A DNA stretch of 6,025 nucleotides from Candidatus Zixiibacteriota bacterium. Its GTDB lineage: Bacteria; Zixibacteria; MSB-5A5; GN15; FEB-12. The notes under the pieces were generated by a model, which saw only the letters and a program-made list of their open reading frames with translations, had not been told where the DNA came from and did not search any database. A program made the translations under genes and the position numbers. Below, piece after piece: positions 1 to 5,011 of the stretch; the stretch's first letter is position 1; each line of letters opens with the position of its first letter. The stretch spans positions 1 to 6,025 of the forward strand of contig QNAG01000172.1 of assembly GCA_003641415.1 (NCBI GenBank). The letters run 5' to 3'.

Positions 1-1
1 C

Positions 2-154
2 AGAATAAAGAAGGAAGTTCTCAAGCACATCCTCGAGGATGCTGGCAGGCGCATGGGAATAGGCGACGGAAGAAGGATAGGCTTCGGAAGATTCATCGTA
101 ACGAAGTTCGAAGCGGAAAACGGCGGTGAGCAAGAACATGGAAAACAAGCATGA
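2..154 (+). CDS. C-terminal end of a phage/provirus-type protein (5' truncated by window edge)
   Basis: An open frame enters from the left edge and stops at TGA 152-154, giving the last 50 residues of a longer protein. It contains a helix (KKEVLKHILEDAG) followed by the Gly/Arg-rich tail motif GIGDGRRIGFGRF. From memory, tails of this type (GIGDxR...FGRF) recur at the C-terminus of uncharacterised proteins in bacterial and archaeal phages or proviruses, which fits the mobile-element setting; I cannot name the family or function. Its final codons contain the GGTGAG ribosome site and the start of the next small gene, so the two overlap by 17 nt. The start and any catalytic domain lie outside the window. 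Confidence 0.75.
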   Translation, partial: RIKKEVLKHILEDAGRRMGIGDGRRIGFGRFIVTKFEAENGGEQEHGKQA

Positions 155-224
155 ACTCCTTATCTTGATCCACAGCATGAAGCGTGCTCTCGAAGCTCTG
201 GAAAAAAAGAGTGAAAAGAGGTGA
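138..224 (+). CDS. 28-residue helical micro-protein
   Basis: A small frame of 28 codons starts at ATG 138, 7 nt after a GGTGAG ribosome site (125-130), and ends at TGA 222-224. The product begins MENKHELLILIHSMKRAL and ends in a Lys/Glu-rich stretch; it would form a single amphipathic helix. Its stop codon is embedded in the GAGGTGAG site (218-225) of the next gene, the same join seen at other genes in this operon, and the support for translation rests mainly on that pattern. An in-frame GTG at 126 would add four residues but has a weaker upstream site. No function can be assigned; a small regulator or DNA/protein-binding peptide is possible. It could also be a non-coding spacer that is open by chance. 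Confidence 0.5.
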   Translation: MENKHELLILIHSMKRALEALEKKSEKR

Positions 225-228
225 GTTT

Positions 229-483
229 ATGCCCGAAAATGCGGCTTCGGAAAATCGAAGCGAGAGCAAAACCTTTCTGAACTACAAAATCGACACAATC
301 GACGGGAAAACCTACGCAGGGGCGAGGATTTTCGTCAAGAACGGCATGGTCTGGATTCTGAGCCCGCACTTGCAGAGAAAAGCGGAAGGAAATACCTTCG
401 AACCGCTGAAGGTGTTCCGCTTGGGTATTCCGCTTCAAAGAATCGAGCAGATAAGGCAAGAAAAGAGAGGTGAGAGAGAATGA
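229..483 (+). CDS. hypothetical 84-aa small protein
   Basis: The start ATG 229 follows GAGGTGAG (218-225) by 3 nt, and the frame ends at TGA 481-483, overlapping the next start as ATGA. An upstream in-frame codon at 184 would lengthen the protein through the 28-aa frame but lacks a ribosome site. The polar N-terminus (residues 1-15, Asn/Ser/Glu rich) is followed by alternating hydrophobic and polar residues (YKIDTIDGKTYAGARIFV, then GMVWILSP, then FRLGIPLQRIEQI), suggesting a small beta-barrel such as an SH3- or Sm-like fold. That fold call is inference from residue pattern only. The charged C-terminal tail is partly dictated by the next gene's ribosome site. I do not recognise the family. 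There are no cysteines, signal peptide or membrane segments. Confidence 0.7.
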   Translation: MPENAASENRSESKTFLNYKIDTIDGKTYAGARIFVKNGMVWILSPHLQRKAEGNTFEPLKVFRLGIPLQRIEQIRQEKRGERE

Positions 484-665
484 AGCCCCACCACTTCATC
501 AAGGTTTGCAGAAAGTGTGGCGAGCGCAAGCGCGTGATAGCAACCTGCGACTGGGAAACTCTCAGAGAACTTTACGTGTGCATTTGCGGCGCGGAAGCGC
601 CCGACGTTTCAATTTTTCCTTGGTCCTATTACTGGAAAGAACAAACAGGGAGGGAAAAATCATGA
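480..665 (+). CDS. 61-aa zinc-ribbon protein (CxxC...CxC)
   Basis: The start ATG 480 overlaps the previous stop by 4 nt (ATGA) and lies 6 nt after GAGGTGA (467-473). The product has two cysteine clusters, C10-x2-C13 (VCRKCGE) and C34-x-C36 (VCICG), about 20 residues apart, which most likely bind one structural zinc ion; C23 lies between. Such mini zinc ribbons are common in archaeal viruses and plasmids, where they act in DNA/RNA or protein binding, but the partner is unknown here. The CRKCG and CICG blocks match the N-terminal half of the protein encoded at 952-1305, suggesting the two are paralogous. The aromatic C-terminus (FPWSYYW) is unusual for a soluble mini-protein and could be a contact surface. 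The gene overlaps the following winged-helix gene by 4 nt. Confidence 0.8.
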   Translation: MKPHHFIKVCRKCGERKRVIATCDWETLRELYVCICGAEAPDVSIFPWSYYWKEQTGREKS

Positions 666-955
666 ACATGAACGATGAATTGTTTTTCAAACTCATGACC
701 AGAAAAACAATTCTCAGAACCTTGCTCTATCTCCATTTCAACGGCAAAACCGTGGCGAGCAGACTTTTCAGCAAAGTGGGGATAACGAATTACGATATTT
801 ACAAAAAGGTCGTTCCGTTTTTGCTGGAGCGCGGACTCATCGAGAGAAGGAAAATAAACAAAAAAACCACGGTCGTAGAACTTACTGAAAGAGGAAGAGA
901 AGTTACGAAAAAACTGGTTGAAATATCTTCACTACTCAGAGGTGAAAAGCGGTGA
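662..955 (+). CDS. winged-helix DNA-binding protein, 97 aa
   Basis: Start chosen at ATG 662, which overlaps the previous stop (ATGA) and follows GGGAGGG (648-654) by 7 nt; a second ATG at 668 would shorten it by two residues. The order of elements fits a compact winged-helix domain: helix 1 at about 13-25 (RKTILRTLLYLHF), helix 2 at 28-37, the recognition helix at 41-56 (ITNYDIYKKVVPFLLERG), a two-strand wing at 59-74 (LIERRKINKKTTVVELTERG), and a C-terminal helix at 76-91 that may dimerise. This is the MarR/ArsR-like architecture typical of archaeal transcription regulators. It likely acts as a homodimer on promoters of the element or host. No effector-binding domain or cysteine sensor is visible. 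Gene coupling on both sides puts it under the same control as its neighbours. Confidence 0.8.
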   Translation: MNMNDELFFKLMTRKTILRTLLYLHFNGKTVASRLFSKVGITNYDIYKKVVPFLLERGLIERRKINKKTTVVELTERGREVTKKLVEISSLLRGEKR

Positions 956-1305
956 AAGTTCCAGAAAAGCCGTTCCAAGTTCCGTGGGAAGAGCAAGTGA
1001 AGTTGCTCGAAAAGAAGCCGAATTTCTTTTTCGTGCGTGTTTTGAAGTGCAGAAAATGTGGAAAAGAATATTTTTCAGCCTTTGGTTATTACGGAAGAGG
1101 AACATGCATATGTGGAGGAAAACTTGCAGAACACTGGAAAAAAATAGGCGGAGGTGAAAAAATGGGCTGTTGTTTCATATGTCCACGATGCGGCTATCAA
1201 GAATGCGGCGTGAATCCAGAAGATATCGAGGAATGTCCGAACTGCGGGCTGAAAATTCACGAAATTTTGACCAAAAGCGGAGGCGAGGAACGTGAGCGCG
1301 GCTAA
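952..1305 (+). CDS. double zinc-ribbon protein, 117 aa, with internal start signal
   Basis: The GTG start at 952 overlaps the previous stop by 4 nt (GTGA) and follows GAGGTGA (939-945) by 6 nt. The N-terminal half carries a CxxC...CxC ribbon (C33, C36, C52, C54; blocks KCRKCGKEY and TCICGGK) like the 61-aa protein upstream. The C-terminal half carries a second ribbon (C77, C80, C95, C98; blocks ICPRCGY and ECPNCGL), with extra cysteines at 73, 74 and 85. Between them a strong ribosome site, GGAGGTGA at 1150-1157, sits 4 nt before in-frame ATG 1162 (Met71). The gene may therefore make both the full protein and a 47-aa C-terminal ribbon, or be a fusion of two former genes. Nucleic-acid or protein binding is likely; the target is unknown. 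The GTG of the next gene lies inside the final codons. Confidence 0.78.
   Translation: MKVPEKPFQVPWEEQVKLLEKKPNFFFVRVLKCRKCGKEYFSAFGYYGRGTCICGGKLAEHWKKIGGGEKMGCCFICPRCGYQECGVNPEDIEECPNCGLKIHEILTKSGGEERERG
1150..1164 (+). promoter_or_regulatory. internal Shine-Dalgarno plus in-frame ATG
   Basis: GGAGGTGA (1150-1157), the full complement expected for an archaeal 16S rRNA 3' end, lies 4 nt upstream of ATG 1162-1164. The ATG is codon 71 of the double zinc-ribbon gene and is in frame, exactly at the linker between the two ribbons. The linker residues (IGGGEK) are simply the translation of this site, and they resemble the C-terminal tails of other genes in this operon that run through a ribosome site. 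Initiation here would yield a 47-aa second-ribbon protein (1162-1305). Confidence 0.6.
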
Positions 1306-1648
1306 AATTGCTTTTGTTTTCGCCTTTACTTTTGCCTTTGTTTTTTCAATCCTCATGCACGAATACGTTCACCAGATGATTTACGCACGCTATGGTGTGG
1401 ACAGCAAAATCGTTCCGATACCCTTCGGCTGGGCAACGGTGGGAAATGAAACGCAGATTGCGGAACTCGATGAAAAGGATTTCAGAGAAATGGAAATTCT
1501 TCACCTTCAGAACGAAATCATAGCGTATAATCTGCAGTGGTTTCTCGCCGTTCTGTTCATTTCTTTGTTTTTTCTTTTTAGCGAGCTTAATGATTTGAAA
1601 GAAGAGGTGAGGAAAATTGCGAAAAAAATGGAAGAAAACCGCATTTGA
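1292..1648 (+). CDS. small membrane protein with HExxH metallopeptidase motif, 118 aa
   Basis: GTG 1292 lies 3-6 nt after GGAGGCGAGG (1279-1288) and overlaps the previous gene by 14 nt. Residues 6-22 form a hydrophobic helix running straight into H23-E-Y-V-H27 (HExxH), the zinc-binding and catalytic signature of metallopeptidases. A soluble stretch with YGVDSKIVPIPFGWATVG follows, then LHLQNEIIAYN at 70-80, where H71 or E75 could be a further zinc ligand. A second membrane helix spans about 82-97 and a charged helix ends the protein. Placing HExxH at the end of a membrane helix recalls M50/site-2-protease-like enzymes, but at 118 residues this lacks most of that fold, so activity is uncertain. 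Minimal HExxH membrane proteins do occur in archaeal mobile elements, from memory. It overlaps the glycosyltransferase gene by 32 nt, implying coupled expression and perhaps a shared membrane task. Confidence 0.72.
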   Translation: MSAAKIAFVFAFTFAFVFSILMHEYVHQMIYARYGVDSKIVPIPFGWATVGNETQIAELDEKDFREMEILHLQNEIIAYNLQWFLAVLFISLFFLFSELNDLKEEVRKIAKKMEENRI

Positions 1649-2984
1649 AGTTTCGGCAATATTTTTAATCGTTTTTTCCTTGTTTTTGATAACCTACCAG
1701 AACGATTTCATCACGGGGCAAGATGCCTTGACTTACCACTTACCAGTAGCAAGATACATCGCCGAGCACGACAGGATTCCAGATTATGTTCCCTACGATT
1801 TGTATTACCATGGCAATACAAAACCACCGCTTCTGTATATCGCTACCTATCCGTTTTTCAAAATTTTCGGTATAAACGAAGCCGTTGCCGAGATAATTCC
1901 GTTTCTCTTTCTCACGCTGTGGCTCGTTTTTCTCTGGTTCTGGACGAAAAAGGAAGGCGGAAAATTCGAAATTTTTCTTTTCATTCTCCTTCTTTCATAT
2001 TTCACCGTTAATTTGATGACTTGGTATTATCAAGCATGTGCAGTTGTGTTCTTCAGCACGGTTGCTTTTTACTTCTGGAAAAAATATGCCGAAAACCAGG
2101 AATGGAAAAATCTTACCTTTTTCACGGTTTTTTCTGGATTGGCAGCGCTGAGCAAGATAACGGGAGCAGGACTTTTTGCAATTTCCGCTCTTTACCTTCT
2201 TTTCCACCTCGTGAGAAAGAGAGATACCAAACCGATTGTTTTTTCGCTTCCGATTTCTTTGACCGTGTTTTTCTGGTATTTTCTCAGAAATATTAAACCT
2301 CCACCATTACAAATTGCAGCAGAACATGCAGTTAAAGGTTTTATTGGTCATGGCTATATCTGGCTGTTTCATCTGGAAATCGTTCTTTCGATAGCGATTT
2401 TTCTCGCATTTTTCAAGCAAATAGAAAAAAGCGAGCACGAAATTTTTGTTTTTTATCTTCCATTACTTTTATACTTAATTTACGTTTCCATAGATCCAAG
2501 ATATCCCGCATTTCTTAGTGGTTTTGCAATATTTTTCTCTGCAAAATATCTTTCGAGAATTGAATTCAATCCTTTGGCTTCGAAAGTTGTGCTTTTCGGA
2601 ACGTTGCTGATTTTCCTTCTGAACGGAATTCACGCATGGGCAAATCCGCAGGTAAAGGAACTTGCCGAAATTCACAGCATGAAAAAAGCGTGCCATTACT
2701 TGCGGAACGAACTCGGAATAAAAGAAGCAAACGTAATCGGAGATGCAGATTTTGGCATAGGCTGGTGGTGTCGCTACAACTTCACGACAATGAGGGATTA
2801 TTTCACGAGAAAACCTTTCGAAAAATTCGATTTCGTTGTGGATTCTTGGTGGAATTTTTCCGCTTCACTCGTGCAGAATTACAGCGAATACGAGGATATA
2901 GAAAGAATTAAAAAGAGATGTTCTTTAAATTTAATATGGGATGATGGCGAAAATCGTATCTGGAAGGTGGTGAAATGCGGGTGA
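1617..2984 (+). CDS. GT-C fold membrane glycosyltransferase (PMT_2/ArnT-like), 455 aa
   Basis: Start TTG 1617 is 6 nt after GAGGTGA (1604-1610), and no in-frame ATG lies nearby. About nine to ten hydrophobic helices span residues 9-340 (for example 10-26, 92-109, 116-134, 139-154, 181-198, 206-223, 248-266, 276-290, 323-337). GT-C hallmarks are visible: a first-loop Asp in TGQDALTYH (D36), the GNTKPPLLY segment at 66-74, and a late DPRYPAFLSGFAIFF block at 293-307, comparable to the RYxxP region of PMT/ArnT proteins. Such enzymes transfer a sugar from a polyprenyl- or dolichyl-phosphate carrier to a protein or lipid on the outer face of the membrane. Residues 341-455 form a soluble extracytoplasmic domain. 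Acceptor and sugar are unknown. Overlap with the HExxH gene suggests joint action at the cell envelope. A host-surface or virion glycan role is inference. Confidence 0.85.
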   Translation: MRKKWKKTAFEVSAIFLIVFSLFLITYQNDFITGQDALTYHLPVARYIAEHDRIPDYVPYDLYYHGNTKPPLLYIATYPFFKIFGINEAVAEIIPFLFLTLWLVFLWFWTKKEGGKFEIFLFILLLSYFTVNLMTWYYQACAVVFFSTVAFYFWKKYAENQEWKNLTFFTVFSGLAALSKITGAGLFAISALYLLFHLVRKRDTKPIVFSLPISLTVFFWYFLRNIKPPPLQIAAEHAVKGFIGHGYIWLFHLEIVLSIAIFLAFFKQIEKSEHEIFVFYLPLLLYLIYVSIDPRYPAFLSGFAIFFSAKYLSRIEFNPLASKVVLFGTLLIFLLNGIHAWANPQVKELAEIHSMKKACHYLRNELGIKEANVIGDADFGIGWWCRYNFTTMRDYFTRKPFEKFDFVVDSWWNFSASLVQNYSEYEDIERIKKRCSLNLIWDDGENRIWKVVKCG

Positions 2985-3451
2985 AGATAACGATGGAAGG
3001 TCTGCCAGACGGCTATGTCGATTTTCTCATAAACAAGGATTTGCCAGCGATGCAGAAAATCGTGAAGAACGAAATGTGGGAAGCATACAATCATTTCAAA
3101 AACGATAGAGAATTCAGAATGAATTTCATAAAGCGTCTTTCTTCTGCGATTAAGAAAAAAATCTATCCAGAACACATGAGAGAAGCTCTCGAAGTGTTTT
3201 ACAGAGAGATGAAAGATGTTGAGATAATTCAGTGGATCGTGCATTCGAGGACGGAGAATTCGGTTGTTTTCGAGATAATTTTCGATGACAGATTTTTTGC
3301 AGTGGCTGAGGCTCTTGCCGAAAAAAGAATTCTGAGAACTTTCTTCAAACCCTTGCTTTTCACGAAAGACGAATGGTTGAAACGTGTAGAAAAAACCATC
3401 AAGAACGAATACAAGCCGAAATTCTACAAAATCGAGGTGCTCGAAAAATGA
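2975..3451 (+). CDS. hypothetical 158-aa protein
   Basis: Two starts compete. ATG 2975 overlaps the glycosyltransferase by 10 nt, with AGGTG (2965-2969) 5 nt upstream. GTG 2981, two codons later, gives the 4-nt GTGA overlap common in this operon and lies 7 nt after GGTGA (2969-2973). I list the ATG but the GTG is about as likely. The protein is soluble and charged, with a short N-terminal strand (VKITMEGLPDGYVDFLI), a long helical middle (about 25-85) rich in Lys/Glu and aromatics, a strand pair around 86-108 (IIQWIVHS, SVVFEIIFDD) and a basic C-terminus. There is no cysteine cluster, P-loop or membrane helix. I do not recognise the family. It is coupled to the glycosyltransferase upstream and to a winged-helix gene downstream (ATGA overlap), so it may belong to either module. 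Confidence 0.8.
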   Translation: MRVKITMEGLPDGYVDFLINKDLPAMQKIVKNEMWEAYNHFKNDREFRMNFIKRLSSAIKKKIYPEHMREALEVFYREMKDVEIIQWIVHSRTENSVVFEIIFDDRFFAVAEALAEKRILRTFFKPLLFTKDEWLKRVEKTIKNEYKPKFYKIEVLEK

Positions 3452-3690
3452 AGGAAAAAATTTGTGCTTTGCTTCAGAGCAAGGGATGGATGAGCGCTGG
3501 AGCGATAGCGAAGAGATTGAAAGCGAACAGAAAAACGATTTCTCTTCACTTGCAAGAACTCGAACAAAGGAAAGAAATAAAAAGCATAGAAGCGGAAATA
3601 GTGATATTGAGAGAAACGATGTTCAATGGCTATGAGGAAAAACTGCAAAAAATAAAACTTTACAAGGTGAACGAAAATGGCACTGGCTGA
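3448..3690 (+). CDS. winged-helix/HTH DNA-binding protein, 80 aa
   Basis: Start ATG 3448 overlaps the previous stop (ATGA) and follows GAGGTG (3434-3439) by 8 nt; the frame is open further upstream but only as a shadow of the preceding gene. Residues 2-12 form helix 1 (KEKICALLQSK), then W-M-S-A-G-A-I-A-K-R-L begins a classic helix-turn-helix whose recognition helix is about 31-45 (NRKTISLHLQELEQR), followed by a short wing at 46-58 (KEIKSIEAEIVIL). This resembles the HTH of ArsR/IclR/Lrp-like archaeal regulators: GAIAKRLKANRKTISLHLQEL fits the pattern in which a helix tests for a half-site. The C-terminal 20 residues are Lys-rich. It is smaller than, and not obviously paralogous to, the winged-helix protein at 662-955. 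Its target is unknown; control of the element's own transcription is a reasonable guess. Confidence 0.8.
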   Translation: MKEKICALLQSKGWMSAGAIAKRLKANRKTISLHLQELEQRKEIKSIEAEIVILRETMFNGYEEKLQKIKLYKVNENGTG

Positions 3691-3958
3691 AACACTCGTG
3701 GCGATATTTTTGTTCCTATGCGGAGTGGGAACGCTGTATTTGACCAAGAAACGGGAATTTGCTCTGGGCTATCCGATAGTGAGTGCAGCAATTTTTCTCG
3801 GAAACACGCTTTATTCCGCTACCATACCTTTTGCCACGAATGCAAACGGAGAAGTAATCGGAACGAGCGCAAACATAGCGCTGATTTCAATCAACCTCAT
3901 CTTCTTTTTCATCGCTCTCCTCGCCAGCATCAGTAGAATCAAGGATTTCGTCAGCTGA
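3677..3958 (+). CDS. small three-helix membrane protein, 93 aa
   Basis: Start ATG 3677 lies 6 nt after AGGTGA (3665-3670) and overlaps the preceding gene by 14 nt. Hydrophobic segments lie at about 5-22, 31-50 and 66-85, separated by a KKRE loop and a polar Asn/Thr-rich loop (FATNANGEVIGTSAN), with a basic tail (SRIKDFVS). By the positive-inside rule the KKRE loop should be cytoplasmic. Size and hydrophobicity would suit a viral membrane or structural protein, including coat proteins of spindle-shaped viruses, but those usually have two hydrophobic segments and I see no specific match. It is the last gene of the rightward block. Its final 23 codons lie opposite the tail of the ATPase gene, so its third membrane helix is the complement of an acidic segment. 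Confidence 0.75.
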   Translation: MALAETLVAIFLFLCGVGTLYLTKKREFALGYPIVSAAIFLGNTLYSATIPFATNANGEVIGTSANIALISINLIFFFIALLASISRIKDFVS

Positions 3959-5002
3959 TTCAAGGTCGAAGGGAATATCTTCGATTTCCTCCTTTTTCAT
4001 TCTTTTTTCAATTTCTTCTTCAACAGTCTCGGAAACATCTTCCAGATCGGGCTGAACTTCGAGCATTTTGATTATCTCAATATATTTCGCTATTGTTTGC
4101 CTCGATAGAAGAACTTTTCCGAACTTATCCGTGAGAAGCGTTTCGATTTGAGCAAGAGATTTTCCGTCTTTTTCGTGAAGGTTGTAAAGAATCGTCTGGA
4201 ACATGTATTTCAGTTTTTCGAAACTTGCCTTCGAAACGAATCTCTTTCTCCGCTTTTCCTGCATTATCAGCGGTTCCTTCACCATCTTCACGTAAAGGTC
4301 GTAAATCGATTTTTTGATAAATCTGAAAGTAATCCACCCTTTGAACGTTTTCTGTGTTTGAGCGAGAGAAATGAAATTTCCGATATCCGAGAAAAATCTT
4401 GGGTGTTTTTCCACTTTTTTAATCAGAGAAAACACGCCGAAGGGATTTTTTTCGGCGAGAATGGGATTGTCGTAGTTTCGCAAGACTATTGCTCTGTTCT
4501 TGCTTCCGTTGAATTCGTTCGGAATGAGAAACATATAGTGCGCTCTCGAAAGAATGTCTTTCGTGAGAAGCGAGAGCGAAGGCGTGATTAGAATCGTAAA
4601 CATTCCCTTTTCTCCCGTTTTCATCAGCAGTTCCACTAAATCTTGCTGTTCTTTGCTCAGTGCATCGTGCCAAGAAAGAAAATCGAGAGATTCGTCGATG
4701 AAAACGGGACTGCACCTCGGATTTCTTTTCACCTTCTTAATCATATCGTCCGCCGAAAGGGCAAAGTAATTCCGAAATATCTGCTTCCACGATCTTTCTG
4801 GATTGAATTCGATATAACCCTTGTTATGCGCTCTCCGGCAGAGTTTTAAATATGGAATGAAGAAATTGAATCCGAGTGTAGTTTTTCCCGTTCTCGGTCT
4901 TCCGTAGATTATCACGAACGTGTCCATCTTTTTCTGTACATATCTCGAAATCGCCAGCCTCGCAATAAAATAATTCGTGAGCATTACTCTTTTTTCTTCC
5001 AT
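3887..5002 (-). CDS. FtsK/HerA-like P-loop ATPase with C-terminal HTH and acidic tail, 371 aa
   Basis: Start ATG 5002 (reverse strand) follows GAGGTG (5013-5008) by 5 nt, 9 nt after the upstream stop. Walker A is GRPRTGKTT at residues 34-42. Walker B is PVFIDES (99-105), with acidic D103-E104, followed by a helix and GEKGMFTILITPS (130-142) as a sensor-like strand, then LTKDILSRAHYMFLIP. This order matches the FtsK/HerA/Zot-like ATPases used by archaeal viruses and plasmids for DNA packaging, translocation or transfer. Residues about 262-316 contain a helix-turn-helix (KSLAQIETLLT, then SRQTIAKYIEIIKML), and 319-371 is a long Glu/Asp-rich tail, probably disordered. No membrane helix is visible. 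Neighbours are two small genes and an integrase. A packaging motor is my best guess; a partition or conjugation ATPase is possible. The last 23 codons overlap the convergent membrane-protein gene. Confidence 0.85.
   Translation of the reverse strand: MEEKRVMLTNYFIARLAISRYVQKKMDTFVIIYGRPRTGKTTLGFNFFIPYLKLCRRAHNKGYIEFNPERSWKQIFRNYFALSADDMIKKVKRNPRCSPVFIDESLDFLSWHDALSKEQQDLVELLMKTGEKGMFTILITPSLSLLTKDILSRAHYMFLIPNEFNGSKNRAIVLRNYDNPILAEKNPFGVFSLIKKVEKHPRFFSDIGNFISLAQTQKTFKGWITFRFIKKSIYDLYVKMVKEPLIMQEKRRKRFVSKASFEKLKYMFQTILYNLHEKDGKSLAQIETLLTDKFGKVLLSRQTIAKYIEIIKMLEVQPDLEDVSETVEEEIEKRMKKEEIEDIPFDLESADEILDSTDAGEESDEKEDEVD
3988..4020 (+). terminator. possible T-tract terminator for the rightward transcript
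   Basis: The region 30-60 nt beyond the last rightward stop contains T5 (3993-3997) and T6 (4003-4008) in a pyrimidine-rich stretch. Archaeal intrinsic terminators are U-runs without a required hairpin, so this could end the rightward transcript inside the antisense of the ATPase gene. Such runs are also expected by chance opposite Lys/Glu codons, so support is weak. Confidence 0.25.
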
Positions 5003-5011
5003 TCACACACC

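Noticed and set aside
470..661. N-terminal extension of the winged-helix gene (frame open from 470)
   Set aside because: It lies out of frame across two well-supported genes and has no proper role for its sequence; ATG 662 has a ribosome site and an ATGA overlap.
2559..2570. 12-bp perfect palindrome ATTGAATTCAAT
   Set aside because: It falls within the glycosyltransferase coding region, is AT-rich and isolated, with no repeat copies or nearby promoter to suggest an operator.
2924..2931. TATA-like TTTAAATT upstream of the 158-aa gene
   Set aside because: The spacing to the start would fit a promoter, but it encodes part of the glycosyltransferase C-terminus, has no convincing upstream purine-rich BRE, and the genes overlap.
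2879..3244. 121-codon open frame on the - strand opposite the 158-aa gene
   Set aside because: It has no ribosome-site support, lies within the opposite operon, and has the composition of an antisense shadow.
4148..4591. 147-codon open frame on the + strand opposite the ATPase gene
   Set aside because: It is a shadow: the ATPase on the other strand has clear Walker motifs and a ribosome site, while this frame is Phe/His/Arg-rich with no recognisable domain.
4845..4852. TTTAAATA archaeal TATA-box match
   Set aside because: It is inside the ATPase gene (codes for Tyr-Leu-Lys on the reverse strand) with no gene start at a fitting distance on either strand.
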